Assembly (NCBI GenBank): GCA_023014485.1
Contig: JAJOZX010000880.1
Span: 62,001-126,000, forward strand
Origin: Bathynomus jamesi
Lineage: Eukaryota > Arthropoda > Malacostraca > Isopoda > Cirolanidae
Length of the DNA: 64,000 nucleotides
Reading direction: 5' to 3'
The notes beneath the pieces are model-generated. The model did no database searches. It was not told the DNA's origin and was given only the letters and a program-made list of their open reading frames with translations. Shown in pieces: positions 22,743-35,011 of the stretch. Position numbers and translations under genes: made by a program. The number at the start of each line of letters is the position of its first letter. Within the stretch, counting starts at the first letter, position 1.

Positions 22743-23284
22743 TCGGGTGATTACAAATGATCTTCCCGATTTTAAACATTTATGAAAAAAACAAAGCCAC
22801 AGCGAAATGCAAGAACTCAAAGATTTATCTACAAGCTATTGAAGTCCATCCAGTATGAGCTTTTGTGGCTCGTTTTGAGATTACAACATTCCTGAATGAG
22901 CAATTGCCTGATCGTTGAATCGGGAGTGGGGGGGGACCCATTCCTTGGCAGGCTCGTTCGCCCGATCTAACCCCTCTTGACTTCTTCCTCTGGGGCTGTC
23001 AAAAATGAAGTTTTTGTTCCACCAATGGCAACAACTTTGGAACATTTGAAGGAAAGGATAACGCGAGGTTGTTAGAAAAGTTCAGCATGATATATTACAA
23101 AGTGTATGGAGGGAAACAGAATACCGCTTTGATATATGCAGAGCTACAAAAGGAGCTCGTATTGAAGTTCAATAGCTTGTAAATTAAATTTAGTTCTTTG
23201 TTTGTATATCTTGCTTTTCGCTGTAGCTTTAATTTTTTTTTATAATGTTTAAAATCGGAAAAAAATTTTAGTCACCCGGTATAT
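22743..23284 (+). mobile_element. degraded Tc1/mariner-type element
   Basis: The imperfect TIRs run about 60 bp (CGGGTGATTACAAATGATC left; the complement of the right end starts CCGGGTGACTAAAA). The inner + strand reads WQARSPDLTPLDFFLWGC and a decayed transposase tail. The N-terminal half is missing. The stretch 23285-24095 after it is AT-rich; a block around 23440-23560 is repeated at 25560-25660, but no gene is seen. Confidence 0.75.
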
Positions 23285-24103
23285 ATAATAACGACCAAGA
23301 TTCATTTAGGCAATGTTATAATGCTGTCGTGGTCCCACATCCTTTTTTTCATTACTTTCCACTCTGTCATTCCCGCAAGTGAAAATGTACAAAGTGAGAA
23401 ATCCAGATTTGAGAAAAAGGGTTTGAAAAATAATATATCTCCATTCCTACTCGCTGTAAAGGCGCCAAATGGGGAAAGTTAAATTAAGTTGGGTTAGTAA
23501 ATGTTATCCAAACTTAATTTAACCTAACCTAACACTAGCCAAACCTTATCGTGGGAAATTTCGCTTTTTAAAAAGATTAAGATCAATTAGTTAAGAAAGA
23601 CGCATAACGCTTAAAAAATACAAATCTCACCTGTAAACTCCGATTTCTGTTGTACAGTAAAACATTTCCAATGTAATAAATATAAAATATTCATTATTTT
23701 GGAATAATGAACACGGACCTAAGTTAATATTCAAAAGAAAAAATCCCTTTAATTTCTAAAACACAACAAAAACACTTACGAATATAATAAAAACTAACTG
23801 TTTTGATGTCTAAGCCAATACTGGTTTAGTAAAATTTAGAACCAACCACCTAGCTTCTTGTTATAGGTGTTGTTTGTTCTATTGTATTCTAGTAATAATT
23901 ACTTAAACAAGGTTTTGACTATGACGTCATTAATTTCTAAGTATTAAATATCTAATTTAATGCAAGATTACACGTTTATAGTATAATGCAAGATTAATAC
24001 CAAATTAATACGATAATTATAAAAATACATGCCTATTAATATGCTAATAATTACAACTAGGTCACGCATCTTATAAAAAATATAGTCTATACACGATCAC
24101 AAG

Positions 24104-24376
24104 CAGGCGCGAACTGGCTCAAAAATTTCCACCGGCTGGATGTCACTGAGAGGGCCCCCAAAAAGCTTCAGTAAATTCTGCCCCCAAAAAAGTGTTTATG
24201 GATGTTTTAAAAATCTAGTAATTTTGTCATAACCTGTAAATCCCCGCGAGTTTTTAATATAATTTTGAACTCAACCAAAATCAAATCTAATTAATACGCA
24301 GTCAGTGAATGACGAGATGTACTTCTGAATACACGAAAGGCCTTGAAATCATTTTTCTTTTTCCTTGTGGGTTTGC

Positions 24377-24415
<39 letters not shown>

Positions 24416-25306
24416 GTTCATTACAATATGAAAGTTACTCATGAAAATCATAGAAAACGTTAAAGTAGAAAGACTTTTTTTCAATCCCAAACTAAACTGT
24501 CACTTACTTAAACTATTACAGAGGGGCCCATTATCAACAGTAGGCCACAGGCCTTTCTTCTTTTAGTTACGCCTCTGATAATAATAATATATATATTTAT
24601 ATAGCGCACAATATCAGTGAATAACGTTTTCAAAGGCGTTTAGAAAAAAGGTGTATATGAGGAAATTATTGGGGGTGTGGATTGTAGGTTTGGGTATGCA
24701 GGTTCTTGGGATCTAGGCTGAACTGGCTGGGCCCTGCTGGCCCTTATTCAGCTCCTAAGATATTTATGTGTTTAAAGCAAGCTTAAAAATATAAAAAATT
24801 AACAATTACTTAAATAAAAATTCAGTAAATTACTCACGTTATAAAGACTAAGAGCAAAAAATCGGCGCGCCAGTACAAATGCAACACCACTTAAAAAATA
24901 TTTACTTTATTTAATTTTATTTTTCGCGCCAAAAATAGTGTCCTAGAGTGATGATTGGTTATACTAGAAATCTCACAAACGCGTTTGGCAACATAGCAAT
25001 TTTTAACATATTTATTTAATTTTCAACAAATAAAATAAATATAATAAATTTATTTAAATAAAAATTTATTTAAACGGACATAATTTATCAACGAATAAAC
25101 TAAAGTTAATAATCCTAAACAATTTAAATATCAATTATTTTAGTAGTATTAAAAAAGTGGAAAAAATTTAATGCCGTTTTGTCGCCAACGTACGTTGCCA
25201 TGTTGGCACTTTTTTACCCCTGTGAACGCCGCTGAGGTCTTATATAGTAATAGGCCTACGTTGAACAAATTTAGGGCCCCCAACGGACGGGGCCAGTCCG
25301 CGCCTG
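24104..25306. mobile_element. non-coding hAT-type element
   Basis: The ends CAGGCGCGAACTGG and the complement of CCAGTCCGCGCCTG are flanked by ATCACAAG (24096-24103) and GTCACAAG (25307-25314), 7 of 8 matching. Inside are a TA run (24379-24412) and short scraps; no transposase is recognised. Bases 25315-26100 hold a diverged repeat also seen at 23.45 kb and no gene. Confidence 0.85.
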
Positions 25307-26205
25307 GTCACAAGCCAACCTAACATAACCTGGATCAAAACAGGAAAGCTATGGATGAGAATTACAATGGCGTGAATTGGGAACAGATGGAGTTGAACAT
25401 TCCTCGTTTGAGATTTCCATTCTCGTCGGCTTTCCCACTTTTGGGAGCGGAACGAAATGGGAATGACTGAGATTGGGATGAATAATGTACTCCTTTTTTA
25501 AATTTATCTGTGGGTGAACGTAGAACCAGACACGATCACTTCCCACTCAATGTCATTTTCATTCCCATTCGCGATAAAGGCACCAAATGGGAATAGCTAA
25601 TATTTCCCAACCTAACTTTATTTAACCTAACCCAAGTTAACATAACCTTGACCAAATTGGGAAAGCCGTGGATAAGAACGGGAATGAAGTTGAGCGGGAG
25701 TAAACCACAGCTGGCACAGCTGCTGAATTGCCAATGGGCGTAGGAAACTAAAACAAAATGTTTGTTTGCAGTCTTTAGTTCGTGTCTAACAATACTCTGC
25801 CGTTCTTCTTCTCGTCCAAATTCACTCTTTGTAGATGATCGTTTCAATGGATTTCGGAGGTAGAAGCCGGTGGATGAAATTTCCAGATAAGTCTTGTATC
25901 ACAATTGATTTTTCTTCATCATTTCTTTAAAAAAAATTGGTATTAATTATCCATTTATGAGAGAGAAGAAATCTGCAGAGTGTAAATTCAATTTGGATAA
26001 AATTTAAATATGGTTATTATTGTCCACTTCTTTTATAATCATTAAATAATTACTATAGGCTCAATGGATAGGCTTTTGGAATAATTAGTACGATAATACC
26101 CATTTTCTTTTGTGTGTATATATATATATATATATATAATTATATATATATATATATATCAAATAGCTCATTTTCTGCTTCTTTCATGAAGAACATACAA
26201 CACAC

Positions 26206-26405
26206 CTATTCAGGATCACAGAAACTGTAAATCCTGATGGATTCACGAAAGACGCGACGTCAATTTTCTCCGAACTCATTTCGAAACCAGTCGTTGATCG
26301 CTGAATTTCCACAAAAGTTCCGATATGTTTTGATTCCTCTGGAATGAATTTGCTGAAGTGACCCATCACGTAGAACATTGGTTGTTTGTAAAACTCATTC
26401 GTCTC
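26206..26405 (-). CDS. Gba1: glucosylceramidase exon 11
   Basis: Acceptor tttttatag at 26406, donor GTGTGTTG at 26205. It reads ETNEFYKQPMFYVMGHFSKF, then IPEESKHIGTFVEI and VNPSGFTVSVILN. This matches the conserved GH30_1 segment that leaves the barrel and enters the C-terminal beta domain. It ends phase 2 in the codon after L-N, where vertebrate GBA1 also has an intron. It joins exon 10 in phase 0. Confidence 0.9.
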
Positions 26406-27578
26406 CTATAAAAAACTAATAATGTTTAGCAGGTTATTAACACCAAAAACATCGTATTTGAACTGATCATTTCTTCTGAAAACAAATCTACAACATTCTC
26501 TGATTGGAACCTTTAGCATTTTGTTATGTTTTCTTTACTTTTGTGAGAGAAAACGAGTCTGGTATCATTTTCGTGTATATCTCAAGGTTGACTCTAGTTT
26601 TTCACTCTCCAGCTTTCAGTCAGTCTGAAGCGAGGGTTTGTTCAGCCGTATTGGCTTTTATTAAAACACAGTAGTTGAACCTGACTTTCTCACGGTAACT
26701 TCCCACTTCCACAAGTCATAAGAACGAGGGCAAAGCACTGTACCCTTTAATTTAAGTTTTAACTTTTACTGAAAACACTGACTAAAGAAAGTGTAAATTA
26801 TATAGTTCAAATTATAAATTCTCAAAGGGAAGACATTATGAGAAGTTGTTAGGAGTTAATTATTATTGCTCCCCCCCCCCCGCCCTCCCTAAATAAAACA
26901 AAAAATCCAGATGAGTTTGTGTTTTTCAGTATGCAAAACATGCCTATAATAATTGAATCTTTTTGACATTCTGTACGTGAAAATAGTGTAGTGGAAGTTT
27001 TGTCTCAGGTGCGAGAGAAGAAAGTACTGGGTGGAGAGTAGCTACGATTCCTTTTGTGAGAGCTGCAGAAGGAAAGACTAACAATCGCAGTACGGAGGAA
27101 TGGCTTCGTTGAGCACCCTCGCACCCTCCTAAGCTATGGCGGTAGTACTTCCCTCGGCGGTTGCTGAATCGACCGACCACCACTACCTCTCTCTTTACTT
27201 TTATGCTATCCAATTATCCGACCAAAGATCCAGTCATAGGCCTTATCAAAATAATCAGTCCAAGTATGAGATTGCACCCCGCCCCCCCCCCACCCGCCAA
27301 ACTACAGTACTTTTCAGACATTCACACCATCTGGATCAACCTCGACAGATGTGGGGTCTCTCGGATTGTGCTTCTGGTGAAATTGTCTTTACGTAGATGT
27401 TTTACAATCAAAATTCCTCCATCTATTTATATTAATTATAATTAATTATCAATTAAATTATTAGTAGTACTATTTTAATAATACAAATATTATTAATACA
27501 TTATTATTAATTAAGTTATAACTGAATGGCAGCTTTAGTTTTAAAAACATTCTTGAATTTCGTTGAATCGGCTTTTAC

Positions 27579-27688
27579 CTTATTTATGATAACAGGGCAT
27601 CAACAAAATTTGATGCCCAGTTTGGTCCTCCGATCATGTCTAAAGCCAAGTTCCAGTCTACCCACCCTGTAGACCAGTGATTGATGTT
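27579..27688 (-). CDS. Gba1: glucosylceramidase exon 10, with one-base frame error
   Basis: Acceptor aatttctttcag, donor GTAAAAGCC. It reads NINHWSTGWVDWNLALDMIG and GPNWASNFVDA, matching the conserved V-G-W-x-D-W-N-L-A-L-N-x-x-G-G-P-N-W motif. After FVDA the frame runs into a stop, whereas the next frame continues with PVIINK, as family members do, to a good donor in the right phase. The exon is 110 bp where 111 would keep the frame. The break lies at a C run (GATGCCCTG). Either the gene is newly broken or a C was lost in sequencing. Confidence 0.88.
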
Positions 27689-27699
27689 CTGAAAGAAAT

Positions 27700-27702
27700 T
27701 TA

Positions 27703-27761
<59 letters not shown>
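27700..27761. repeat. TA microsatellite
   Basis: Lies 12 bp upstream (on the - strand) of the exon 10 acceptor and so replaces most of the usual branch-point region of that intron. Confidence 0.95.
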
Positions 27762-27763
<2 letters not shown>

Positions 27764-28682
27764 AGATAAAGAGAGAGGAAGTGGTATTATAATGAATGCA
27801 TACAATTTAAAAGGATAATAACTCTGGTCACTGACCAGATCTGAACTCAAGAATAAACGCCTCGCTGCCACCAACATGACAACTTGCGGTTTTTGTGGCC
27901 ATATAAATTAATTAATTATAATTATTTATTTTATGGAGATTCTAGTTTTCATTTGGGCGTACATTCCCTATGGTAGTTTTGCATACCATATTATAATTAT
28001 GCGGTTGTGATTTTTTTATTCCTTTTAACAGATGTATCTCCCTTCCATCCTACTACTACTCCTATCTTTCTTGCTAAAAGCGCTTGTCAAACGTGGTGTA
28101 CCACAGGGCTCACATTTGGGTCCACTATTATTTTTATTATATATAAATGACCCTCCACGCTCCACGCTTAACTTCATAATGTTTGCATGTGATACAACTG
28201 TCTTTCTTTTGCAAAGATGTTAATTCAGCTAAGAATATATTTAAATCAGATTTTAGCACTATAATAAAATGGTTGACCACCAATAAATTCTTCCTAAATA
28301 CCAGTAAAACAAATTTCATGATTTTTAATAATAAACGAAATGTGTATCTTGATAAACTGAATGTTGATGAAATCGCTGTAAAGGAGTGTACTGTAACAAA
28401 ATTTCTTGATGTAATGGTAGCCAAAAATTTGCAATGGAGTGATCATGTAAATTATATCTCAAAAAAGATTTCAAGGAGCGTTGCTATATTGTTTAAACTT
28501 AGAAGTGTAGTCCCGAAATAGGTTTTATTAACTCTGTATCATACTCTTGTTCTTCTTTACATAACGTACTGCACCCTTGTTTGGGGAAACTCCGCTAACA
28601 ACGTTTTAAACAGTATCTTTGTCACCAAAAAAACGAGCAACAAGATTATTATCTGATGCTGATTTCCATGATCATTCTATTG

Positions 28683-29068
28683 CAGTGATGGGCAACCTAG
28701 GCTAGTGAGTGGGCAGCATGAGTGGCCTTCCTTCATCTCAGTGGGCCGCAAGATTAAAAATGTGCATGTGCGCTAAACATGGCCCCACGAATATGCTTAA
28801 ATACATTTAATACAGGCCAAAAATTTCATAAAGAGTTAGAGAAAGTTATTATTTATATATTAACTGAATTGTGATCAACTTCAAATAGTAAAGCAAAAGA
28901 AACATTTTTTATGCTTACCTTTTATGCTTATGTTTTTATGCTTTTATGCTTATTAATATAATGAATTTTGTTAAAGCAAACAAAATTATCAGTAGATTAT
29001 GAAAATATTAATATAAATTTCAAAATTTTCATTCATGTGGACAATGGTTAGTAAAATGTCTCTTGGGC
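28683..29068. mobile_element. insertion, probable hAT-type MITE
   Basis: It starts CAGTGATGGGCAACCTAGG and ends near TTGGGCCGCATCTG. Its limits are inferred because the LINE reading frame is lost between these points. The target duplication is not clear. Confidence 0.5.
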
Positions 29069-29124
29069 CGCATCTGTAATATAATCAAACTGGCATATTT
29101 TATTTACAAGTGTAAGAACAAAAT

Positions 29125-29327
29125 GGATCAGCTGAAGATCAGCGCCCTCAGCCTTCTTTAGTTAGCTTTATAAGGCTAACTAACGAAAATATAACGACCT
29201 AACCTAACCAATCGTCAAGGTCGTACAGTTGACCTGACGATTGGTGAGATTAGGTCGTGATATTTTCGTTAGTTAGCCTTATAAAGCTAACTAAAGAAGG
29301 CTGGGGGCGCTGATCTTCACGTCATCC
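29125..29327. mobile_element. 203-bp fold-back MITE, copy 1
   Basis: The two halves are almost perfect complements: GGATCAGCTGAAGATCAGCG left, its complement right, with GCCTTCTTTAGTTAGC and TCGTTAGTTAGCC inside. A perfect target duplication AACAAAAT lies at 29117-29124 and 29328-29335. A second copy is at about 46470-46657, and a fragment near 30365-30440 shares CCTAACCAATCGTCAAGG. Confidence 0.93.
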
Positions 29328-30165
29328 AACAAAATCAACTTACAATGGGTAAATAAATATTTTGTAACTCATCAAGAAATTCACTCATATCAGACCAAAA
29401 ATAGATCAAAGCATGTTATTTCTCAATTTAGATTGTCTTCATCTCAAAAATTACCCATTTTCATTGGATTAAATGTACTGAATGATTTAAATACTGATAT
29501 AAAAAAATATTATGAATGCAAATTCGTTTAAAAATCTCGATTAATAATGGAATACTAATAAAAATCTAGGATTAAGTGTACCTTACTCTATTACTTATTC
29601 ATTTCTCGTGCGTTGTAATCTGGGATTATATGTACATTACTTGTTATTGTTCGTCTCTTATGTCTAATATTGATTTCTTTGTATCGTATTGGTATCAATA
29701 TCATACCTTCAATGGGGACTTTGTATTTTTTATGTTTATAATAATAACTTAAGATTAATACATACTCTAATTAATAATTCTTATTCATGATTTATATATT
29801 ATTAATAATAATTATCTGTTTTAGTTTTAATTAAGAGCCCAGTAAAGCCTAAAGCTTAAGGACCAAATTAAATAAAATAAATAGTCCAATTTCACAATTA
29901 TTTATGTTAAAACAAAAATAAAAATTGCAAAGCTGCATTTATTTTATCATTAAAGGTTATTCACTTCAATTCAAAAATTAAATTCTTCCCCTTCCTCCTT
30001 CCTGTTGTTATGACAACGATCAGGCGAGGGGCCCGATCCAGAGAAAGTGTAGCATGTCAAAATAGGTGTGGTGTGTAAGGAAGTGGATCTGGTGGATTTT
30101 AGCATGAAATCTGGTGTATGACAAAACAGGTTTGGGGCATAACACAAAGTAAACATTCTACCATG

Positions 30166-31196
30166 CAGGGGCGTACACAGCATTTAATAAAAGGGGGAGC
30201 ACACACACAAAATTGGGATCTTTTCCGTTTGGGGGCTAGCAGCGAATTTTAATGAAAATCGGTATACTAATGTAGTTTTGGTCACTGATTTCAAAAATAA
30301 CTTTTTTTTTGGAGAAATGAAAAACAAACATGTTAAAGCACTTTAAATAATTAATGTGTTTTTAACGAAAATATCATGACTTAACCTAACCAATCGTCAA
30401 GGACGTACAGTTGACCTAACCGGGCATTCAATTGACCTAACCGGACATTAATTCTTTATTTTTTTTCTGCTACTTTTACAGATCTGCCGGGATCCTTCAA
30501 AAAACGTATTCTTCGTAAAGTTGCACTTTTTACCGTTTGATCGACGCTTTTGGCAACGAAAGAACTGGGTATTTTTATCAAAGGAACACACTTTCCCACA
30601 CTTAGAGCACTTTTTCATAAACAGTAGAAGTTTGTGACTTTGGCTAAATTTAACACAATCCTCTGTAACTAGTTTAAGCTAGTTAAAACACATATTAATT
30701 ATTTAAAGTGCTCTAACATGTTTGTTTTTCATTTCTCCAAAAAACGAGTGTTATTTTTGAAATCAGTGACCAAAACTACATTAGTATACCGATTTTCATT
30801 AAAATTCGCTGCTAGACCACAAACGGAAAAGACCCCAAAATTGAAGATGACCGATTTGGAATCAAAATTAATTGCATCTTGGAGGGCTTCATTTGTATTT
30901 TATTTCTAATTTATTGGTAAAAAACTAAATTTGCACGAATTAATCGTACGTATAAAGACATATATAAATGTTCCTAAGACAGCCAAAATTGATTTTGAGT
31001 TTCGAGTTAATAACATGTCCTGCTATTGTCCTGGTAACCATGAAATAACTGAAATTCCATATGATACAGATTTTTTTGTGGTGAATGTTGCAAAGTTATC
31101 GATTTTTTTAAAATTTCCTTTACAAATATCTTTAATGATAGTAGTAATAATTTTTACACTGGGGGGGCCTGTGGCCCCCCCTTATGTACGCCACTG
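30166..31196. mobile_element. 1.03-kb hAT-type element with a long internal inverted repeat
   Basis: The ends CAGGGGCGTACACAGC and the complement of GTACGCCACTG sit in a perfect target duplication CTACCATG (30158-30165 and 31197-31204). Inside, about 160 bp at 30212-30372 are repeated inverted at 30690-30845, flanking a scrap with CCTAACC motifs. No transposase is seen. From 31205 to 31530 no gene is seen; a short TA/GGTAAGG palindrome lies at 31462-31525. Confidence 0.94.
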
Positions 31197-31860
31197 CTAC
31201 CATGGGATTGAGTGTTGTGTCGCTAAGTTGGAAATGTTTGGGCACATCATAAGGTGAGCTTTGAATTGATTAGAATGAAAGCAAAATAAATACTAGTTAG
31301 CTAAGAGATAACCTTGGTAAGGACAACAAATTTGCATGCAACACCAGATGTCAGTTGAGATATACGGGACATATCGAGCTTCACGGAGACCAGCTCCCTG
31401 TATCTGTTACAAAGATCCTGATTGGCCAGAATTGGTCACGTGGGAACAACTGATTAATATAAAGGTAAGGTGTGTATATATATAAAGGTAAGGTGTATAT
31501 ATATACACCTTACCTTACAACCTTACAAAGGTTCCGCGTGATGATTCCTCATTTCGCGAAGGTCAAGCTTGTCGCCCCTCCTCTCGAGTTGGCCTGGTGA
31601 AGTAGTGAGTTGGTTTCTTGTGTTCTCCACCTCACATGGCCAGGTACGCCCGGCTCATCGGGGATTGTTCTGAGCTAAGCGTCTAGTCTTCTTTTGAAGA
31701 TGTCCACTGCAACTCCCTTCGTGTTTCTTAGGTCTTTGGGCAGCTGATTAAACAGTTTTGGTCCTCTCACCACAAAACTACTTTCTTTCAGGGTTAAGGA
31801 TGTTCCCTGTCTCGCCTTCAATTTGGGAATACGACACAATCTACCGTTTCTACTTCCCAC

Positions 31861-34047
31861 AGAAAAACAGAAAAAAACAGAAAAACAACTGTCATCAGAC
31901 CACCTGCCCATCATCATTACAACACATTCTACACTCTGCCCCAACGGGCCAACAGCCTTAGGCACACTTACAGAAATTATAAGAAAGCTGATTGGGAACA
32001 GTTCAAAATACGGACTGAGGAACAATTCACCACATTAAACAGCACACCCATCATAAACATCAATACAACACTCAAGACATTTAATCATATCATCAATAAT
32101 GCAAACAAATACATACAAGGGCAGCATTAGGAAATACAACCCAAATTACACTAGAGAAATAGCCCACCTCATAAGGCAACGTAACAACCTCAAATATAAC
32201 ACACAAACACCACACACAGAAGCCATAAAACAGCAAATACAACAGCTCAACACAGAAATAAACAACAAACTCAAAGAAAAACAAACAGAAACATTCAGGG
32301 AATTCATAACAACACTAAACCACTCCACAGATACATCCAGGCTATACAAGACTATAAACAGCATTACCCACTCTAACAGCGGCATTCACACCTCACACGC
32401 GGCTATCTGTCGCAGCCAAAATAATACCCCAACATACACACAACAAGCTAACATTCTAGTTAATCACTACGCAAAGATAAGTCACTTAAACAGACAACAA
32501 CCAGAAACACTCAGACAGACAAACAGCCAGACACAAGAAAACCTACAGACTCGACACGACCATTACACCCTTCAATACAGACCAGACCACCATCATCATC
32601 AAAAACATTAAGAATTCGAAGGCTACTGGACCAGACAACATATCTAACATACACCTTAAACACTTGGGCCTACAAGGAATACTAGCTCTCACAAATATCA
32701 GCACATATTCATACCAACACTGTATTATTCCTGACATATGGAAACAAGGTAAAATTATTACACTACTCAAACCAAACAAAAATCCAACAGAACCAGCTTC
32801 CTATAGACCCATTACTTTACTATGCACACCTTCCAAAGTAACAGAAAGACTAATCTTACAAATCACCAACCCACACATTCCACTATCGCCTACTCAACAT
32901 GGATTCAGACCTCACCACTCAACCACGACATTACTCACTAACCTCACGCAGCACATCATGGATGGCATCAACTCCAGACGACCAGCTCAACGTACACTAT
33001 TAACAACAATAGACATTAGTAAAACATTTGATGCTATCCCACGCTTCATTCTCATAAACAAAATACTCAACACAAACATGCACAATAACACCAAAAGGTG
33101 GCTGAGCAACTATCTTTCAGGAAGATACTCACATGTCACATTTAATGGCAAGTCATCCAAAAACAAGCTTTTTCCGAACCACATTCAGGACATTAAAAAC
33201 AAATGTACGTCAAGACTTAACACGCTTAGGGTACTAACAGGCACAAACTTTGGACACCAGCAGGAAACAACATCACTCATATGCAAACAATATATTCGCT
33301 CAGTTATGGACTATGCTAGCCCATGCTGGGCACCCATTATCTCAAAGACACACATAAACACCTTACAGACAATACAAAACAACGCACTTCGTATCATTAC
33401 AGGATGCACTCAAACAACACCAACAGAACACCTGCACACAGAAACAAAAATACTGAAAGTTAGGGAACATTTAGACATGAGGGGAACACAATTCATGGCA
33501 GCAGCGACAACTAACCCACAACACCCTTGCCACCACATGTACAATCATGCACCAACACCTCGCACCATTAAGGTAACACCAGAGAGACATTATAACCAAA
33601 TACTCCATTCCATACCACGCCCCACAGACATCACACAGTACAGAAAACACATATACACACACCTAACCCACAAAGCACTGACACGACTCGGTCCGAATGC
33701 GGTCCTAGGTGCGAAGCCGCCACCCATTAACAGGTCAGAGATCAGCCTGAGCAGATCGGATCAAATTAACTTAGCACGATTCCGATGTGAACATCACCCC
33801 AACTTACGGACATATAAACACAGACTAGACAACTCCATAGACGACACCTGCACCTGTGTCCAGGACACACCACAAACAATTGAACACATTATGACAGACT
33901 GTACCGCTCTAGCACAACAACGAACACAACACAACATCACTAGTGCGCTGAACCTCTGGTCCACTCCGGAGAGGGCGATCGGTTACCTGCGTGCCGCCGG
34001 CTTGCTCGATCAGGGTGGGCTGATCGGCTAAACAACAACAACAACAA
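31861..34047 (+). mobile_element. LINE C, 5'-truncated, inserted in LINE B
   Basis: A perfect 12-bp target duplication TCTACTTCCCAC lies at 31849-31860 and 34048-34059. The element ends in an ACA-repeat tail (34031-34047), as in several I/R1/Loa-type LINEs. Base composition is strikingly A/C-rich on the coding strand, unlike all neighbours. Confidence 0.95.
32099..34031 (+). pseudogene. LINE C reverse transcriptase, two ORFs, catalytic part missing
   Basis: ORF 32099-32611 is the linker before the RT. ORF 32664-34031 (455 aa) holds IPDIWKQGKIITLLKPNKNP, the SYRPITLLCTPSKVTERLI motif and QHGFRPHHSTTTLLTNLTQH. It then jumps from SGRYSHVTFNGKSS to the connection region IKNKCTSRLNTLRVLTG, so the F-A-D-D box is deleted in frame. 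The end is a Cys/His motif, DTCTCVQDTPQTIEHIMTDC, typical of the C-terminal knuckle of I/R1-group LINEs. The long open frame with a clean internal loss suggests a young but dead copy. Confidence 0.85.
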
Positions 34048-34605
34048 TCTACTTCCCACTGTTGTTTGAGGAGTTATAGGGTTTAGAGTAAGATTAGGGA
34101 CTAGTTTCTCCATTATTTTCCAAGTGTAAATAATGGTGTATCTCTCTCTTTTCCTTTCCAGTGAGTATAGGTCTAGTTCGCGTAACCTTTCCCAGTAATT
34201 TAGTTCTTTGCACCCCCAACGAACCAAGTTAAATTTGAGTGTGGGAGTGAAATTGAGTCATGGGAAAATCATTCCCAAAGTAAAAGTAAAGGATTGGCAA
34301 GCTCGTGTAATATTGTCTTGTTAGTATTAAAGTGTTATGTTATAAAATTTATTTTTTTATTTGGATATTATTAGCCTGGAGTAACATTGAGAAGTCACAT
34401 CAGCTCTATGGGATCACAATTCTAGTTGGTTGGAGTAGCAAAGTCACAAATCTGAGACAGGAAGAATCGGGGAAGGAGAAGATTGGAAGGGGTCGTAAGT
34501 GGTAAGGAACACAATACCGAGATGTTGCAAAGGGCGAAAGAGGGAGGGAGGTCTTCTAGAGACACGAGTCTGCAATTACATGAAATTTCATCAGTGATAA
34601 CCTAC

Positions 34606-34685
34606 ATTTATTATATTGAAGGCGTACTCCTCCCCTCTCTTCCAGGATCCAAGTGCCACGTGGTTCCCAGGCTGACGAATATAAC
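34606..34685 (-). CDS. Gba1: glucosylceramidase exon 9
   Basis: Acceptor tttatgattttcag, donor GTAGGT. It reads QPGNHVALGSWKRGEEYAFN then IIN, equivalent to the L-G-S-W-x-R-G-x-x-Y segment just after the catalytic nucleophile. The 80 bp complete a phase-1 codon from exon 8 and end phase 0. The next intron, about 6.9 kb to exon 10, holds LINEs B and C, the 1-kb hAT element, fold-back elements and a LINE fragment. Confidence 0.88.
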
Positions 34686-34777
34686 CTGAAAATCATAAAA
34701 CCTCCGTCAACTGTTGTCAAAGAGAGCAAACGTTTTTCACTAAATGAACATTTCAGATCAACTGTAAATCCCTTTAC

Positions 34778-34922
34778 CAGTGCATGCTTCTGTGTACAGA
34801 AGAAACTTGTCCGGAAACTGATCGTGAATTTCATTCAGGACTGACGCAGGTGTGATATCGTCTGTGTACCAGTGAACAGCTACCCCATCGACATACGAAG
34901 AACATTCCTTGTCATTCAGTAC
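34778..34922 (-). CDS. Gba1: glucosylceramidase exon 8 with catalytic nucleophile
   Basis: Acceptor ttttaatag, donor GTAAAGGG. It reads VLNDKECSSYVDGVAVHWYT, then SVLNEIHDQFPDKFLLYTEACTG. The Glu in T-E-A-C is the GH30 nucleophile, and V-H-W-Y carries conserved active-site residues. The enzyme removes glucose from glucosylceramide in the lysosome. Phase 0 in, phase 1 out, both consistent with its neighbours. Confidence 0.93.
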
Positions 34923-35011
34923 CTATTAAAATTATTATTTAACGCCATTCATTGTTAATGTTAATATCTTACTTTCATTACATTTAATTTAAAATATATG
35001 TTTATAAAGTA

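Larger units (their letters stand above)
28070..29560 (+). pseudogene. LINE reverse transcriptase fragment, split by two insertions
   Basis: It reads LVKRGVPQGSHLGPLLFLLY, the RT motif before the catalytic loop; then NFIMFACDTTVFL, where F-A-D-D has become F-A-C-D; then the thumb FFLNTSKTNFMIF and ITYCTLVWGNSANNVLN. At 28683 another element interrupts. The frame resumes at about 29070 (KLAYFIYKCKNK), is interrupted again at 29125 by a fold-back element, and continues at 29336 with INLQWVNKYFVTHQEIHSYQ. It is a 5'-truncated, dead Jockey/CR1-like copy in a Gba1 intron. Confidence 0.85.
31531..34215 (-). mobile_element. LINE B, 3' fragment related to LINE A, split by LINE C
   Basis: The - strand pieces 34215-34060 (KELNYWERLRELDLYSLERK...) and 31860-31531 (GPKLFNQLPKDLRNTKGVAV) are consecutive parts of one reverse transcriptase tail like LINE A's. 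The 2.2 kb between them is LINE C. The 3' end matches the LINE A and SINE tails. Confidence 0.88.

Noticed and set aside
32093..32779. - strand ORFs rich in Cys, Val and Phe
   Set aside because: Shadows of the A/C-rich LINE C coding strand.
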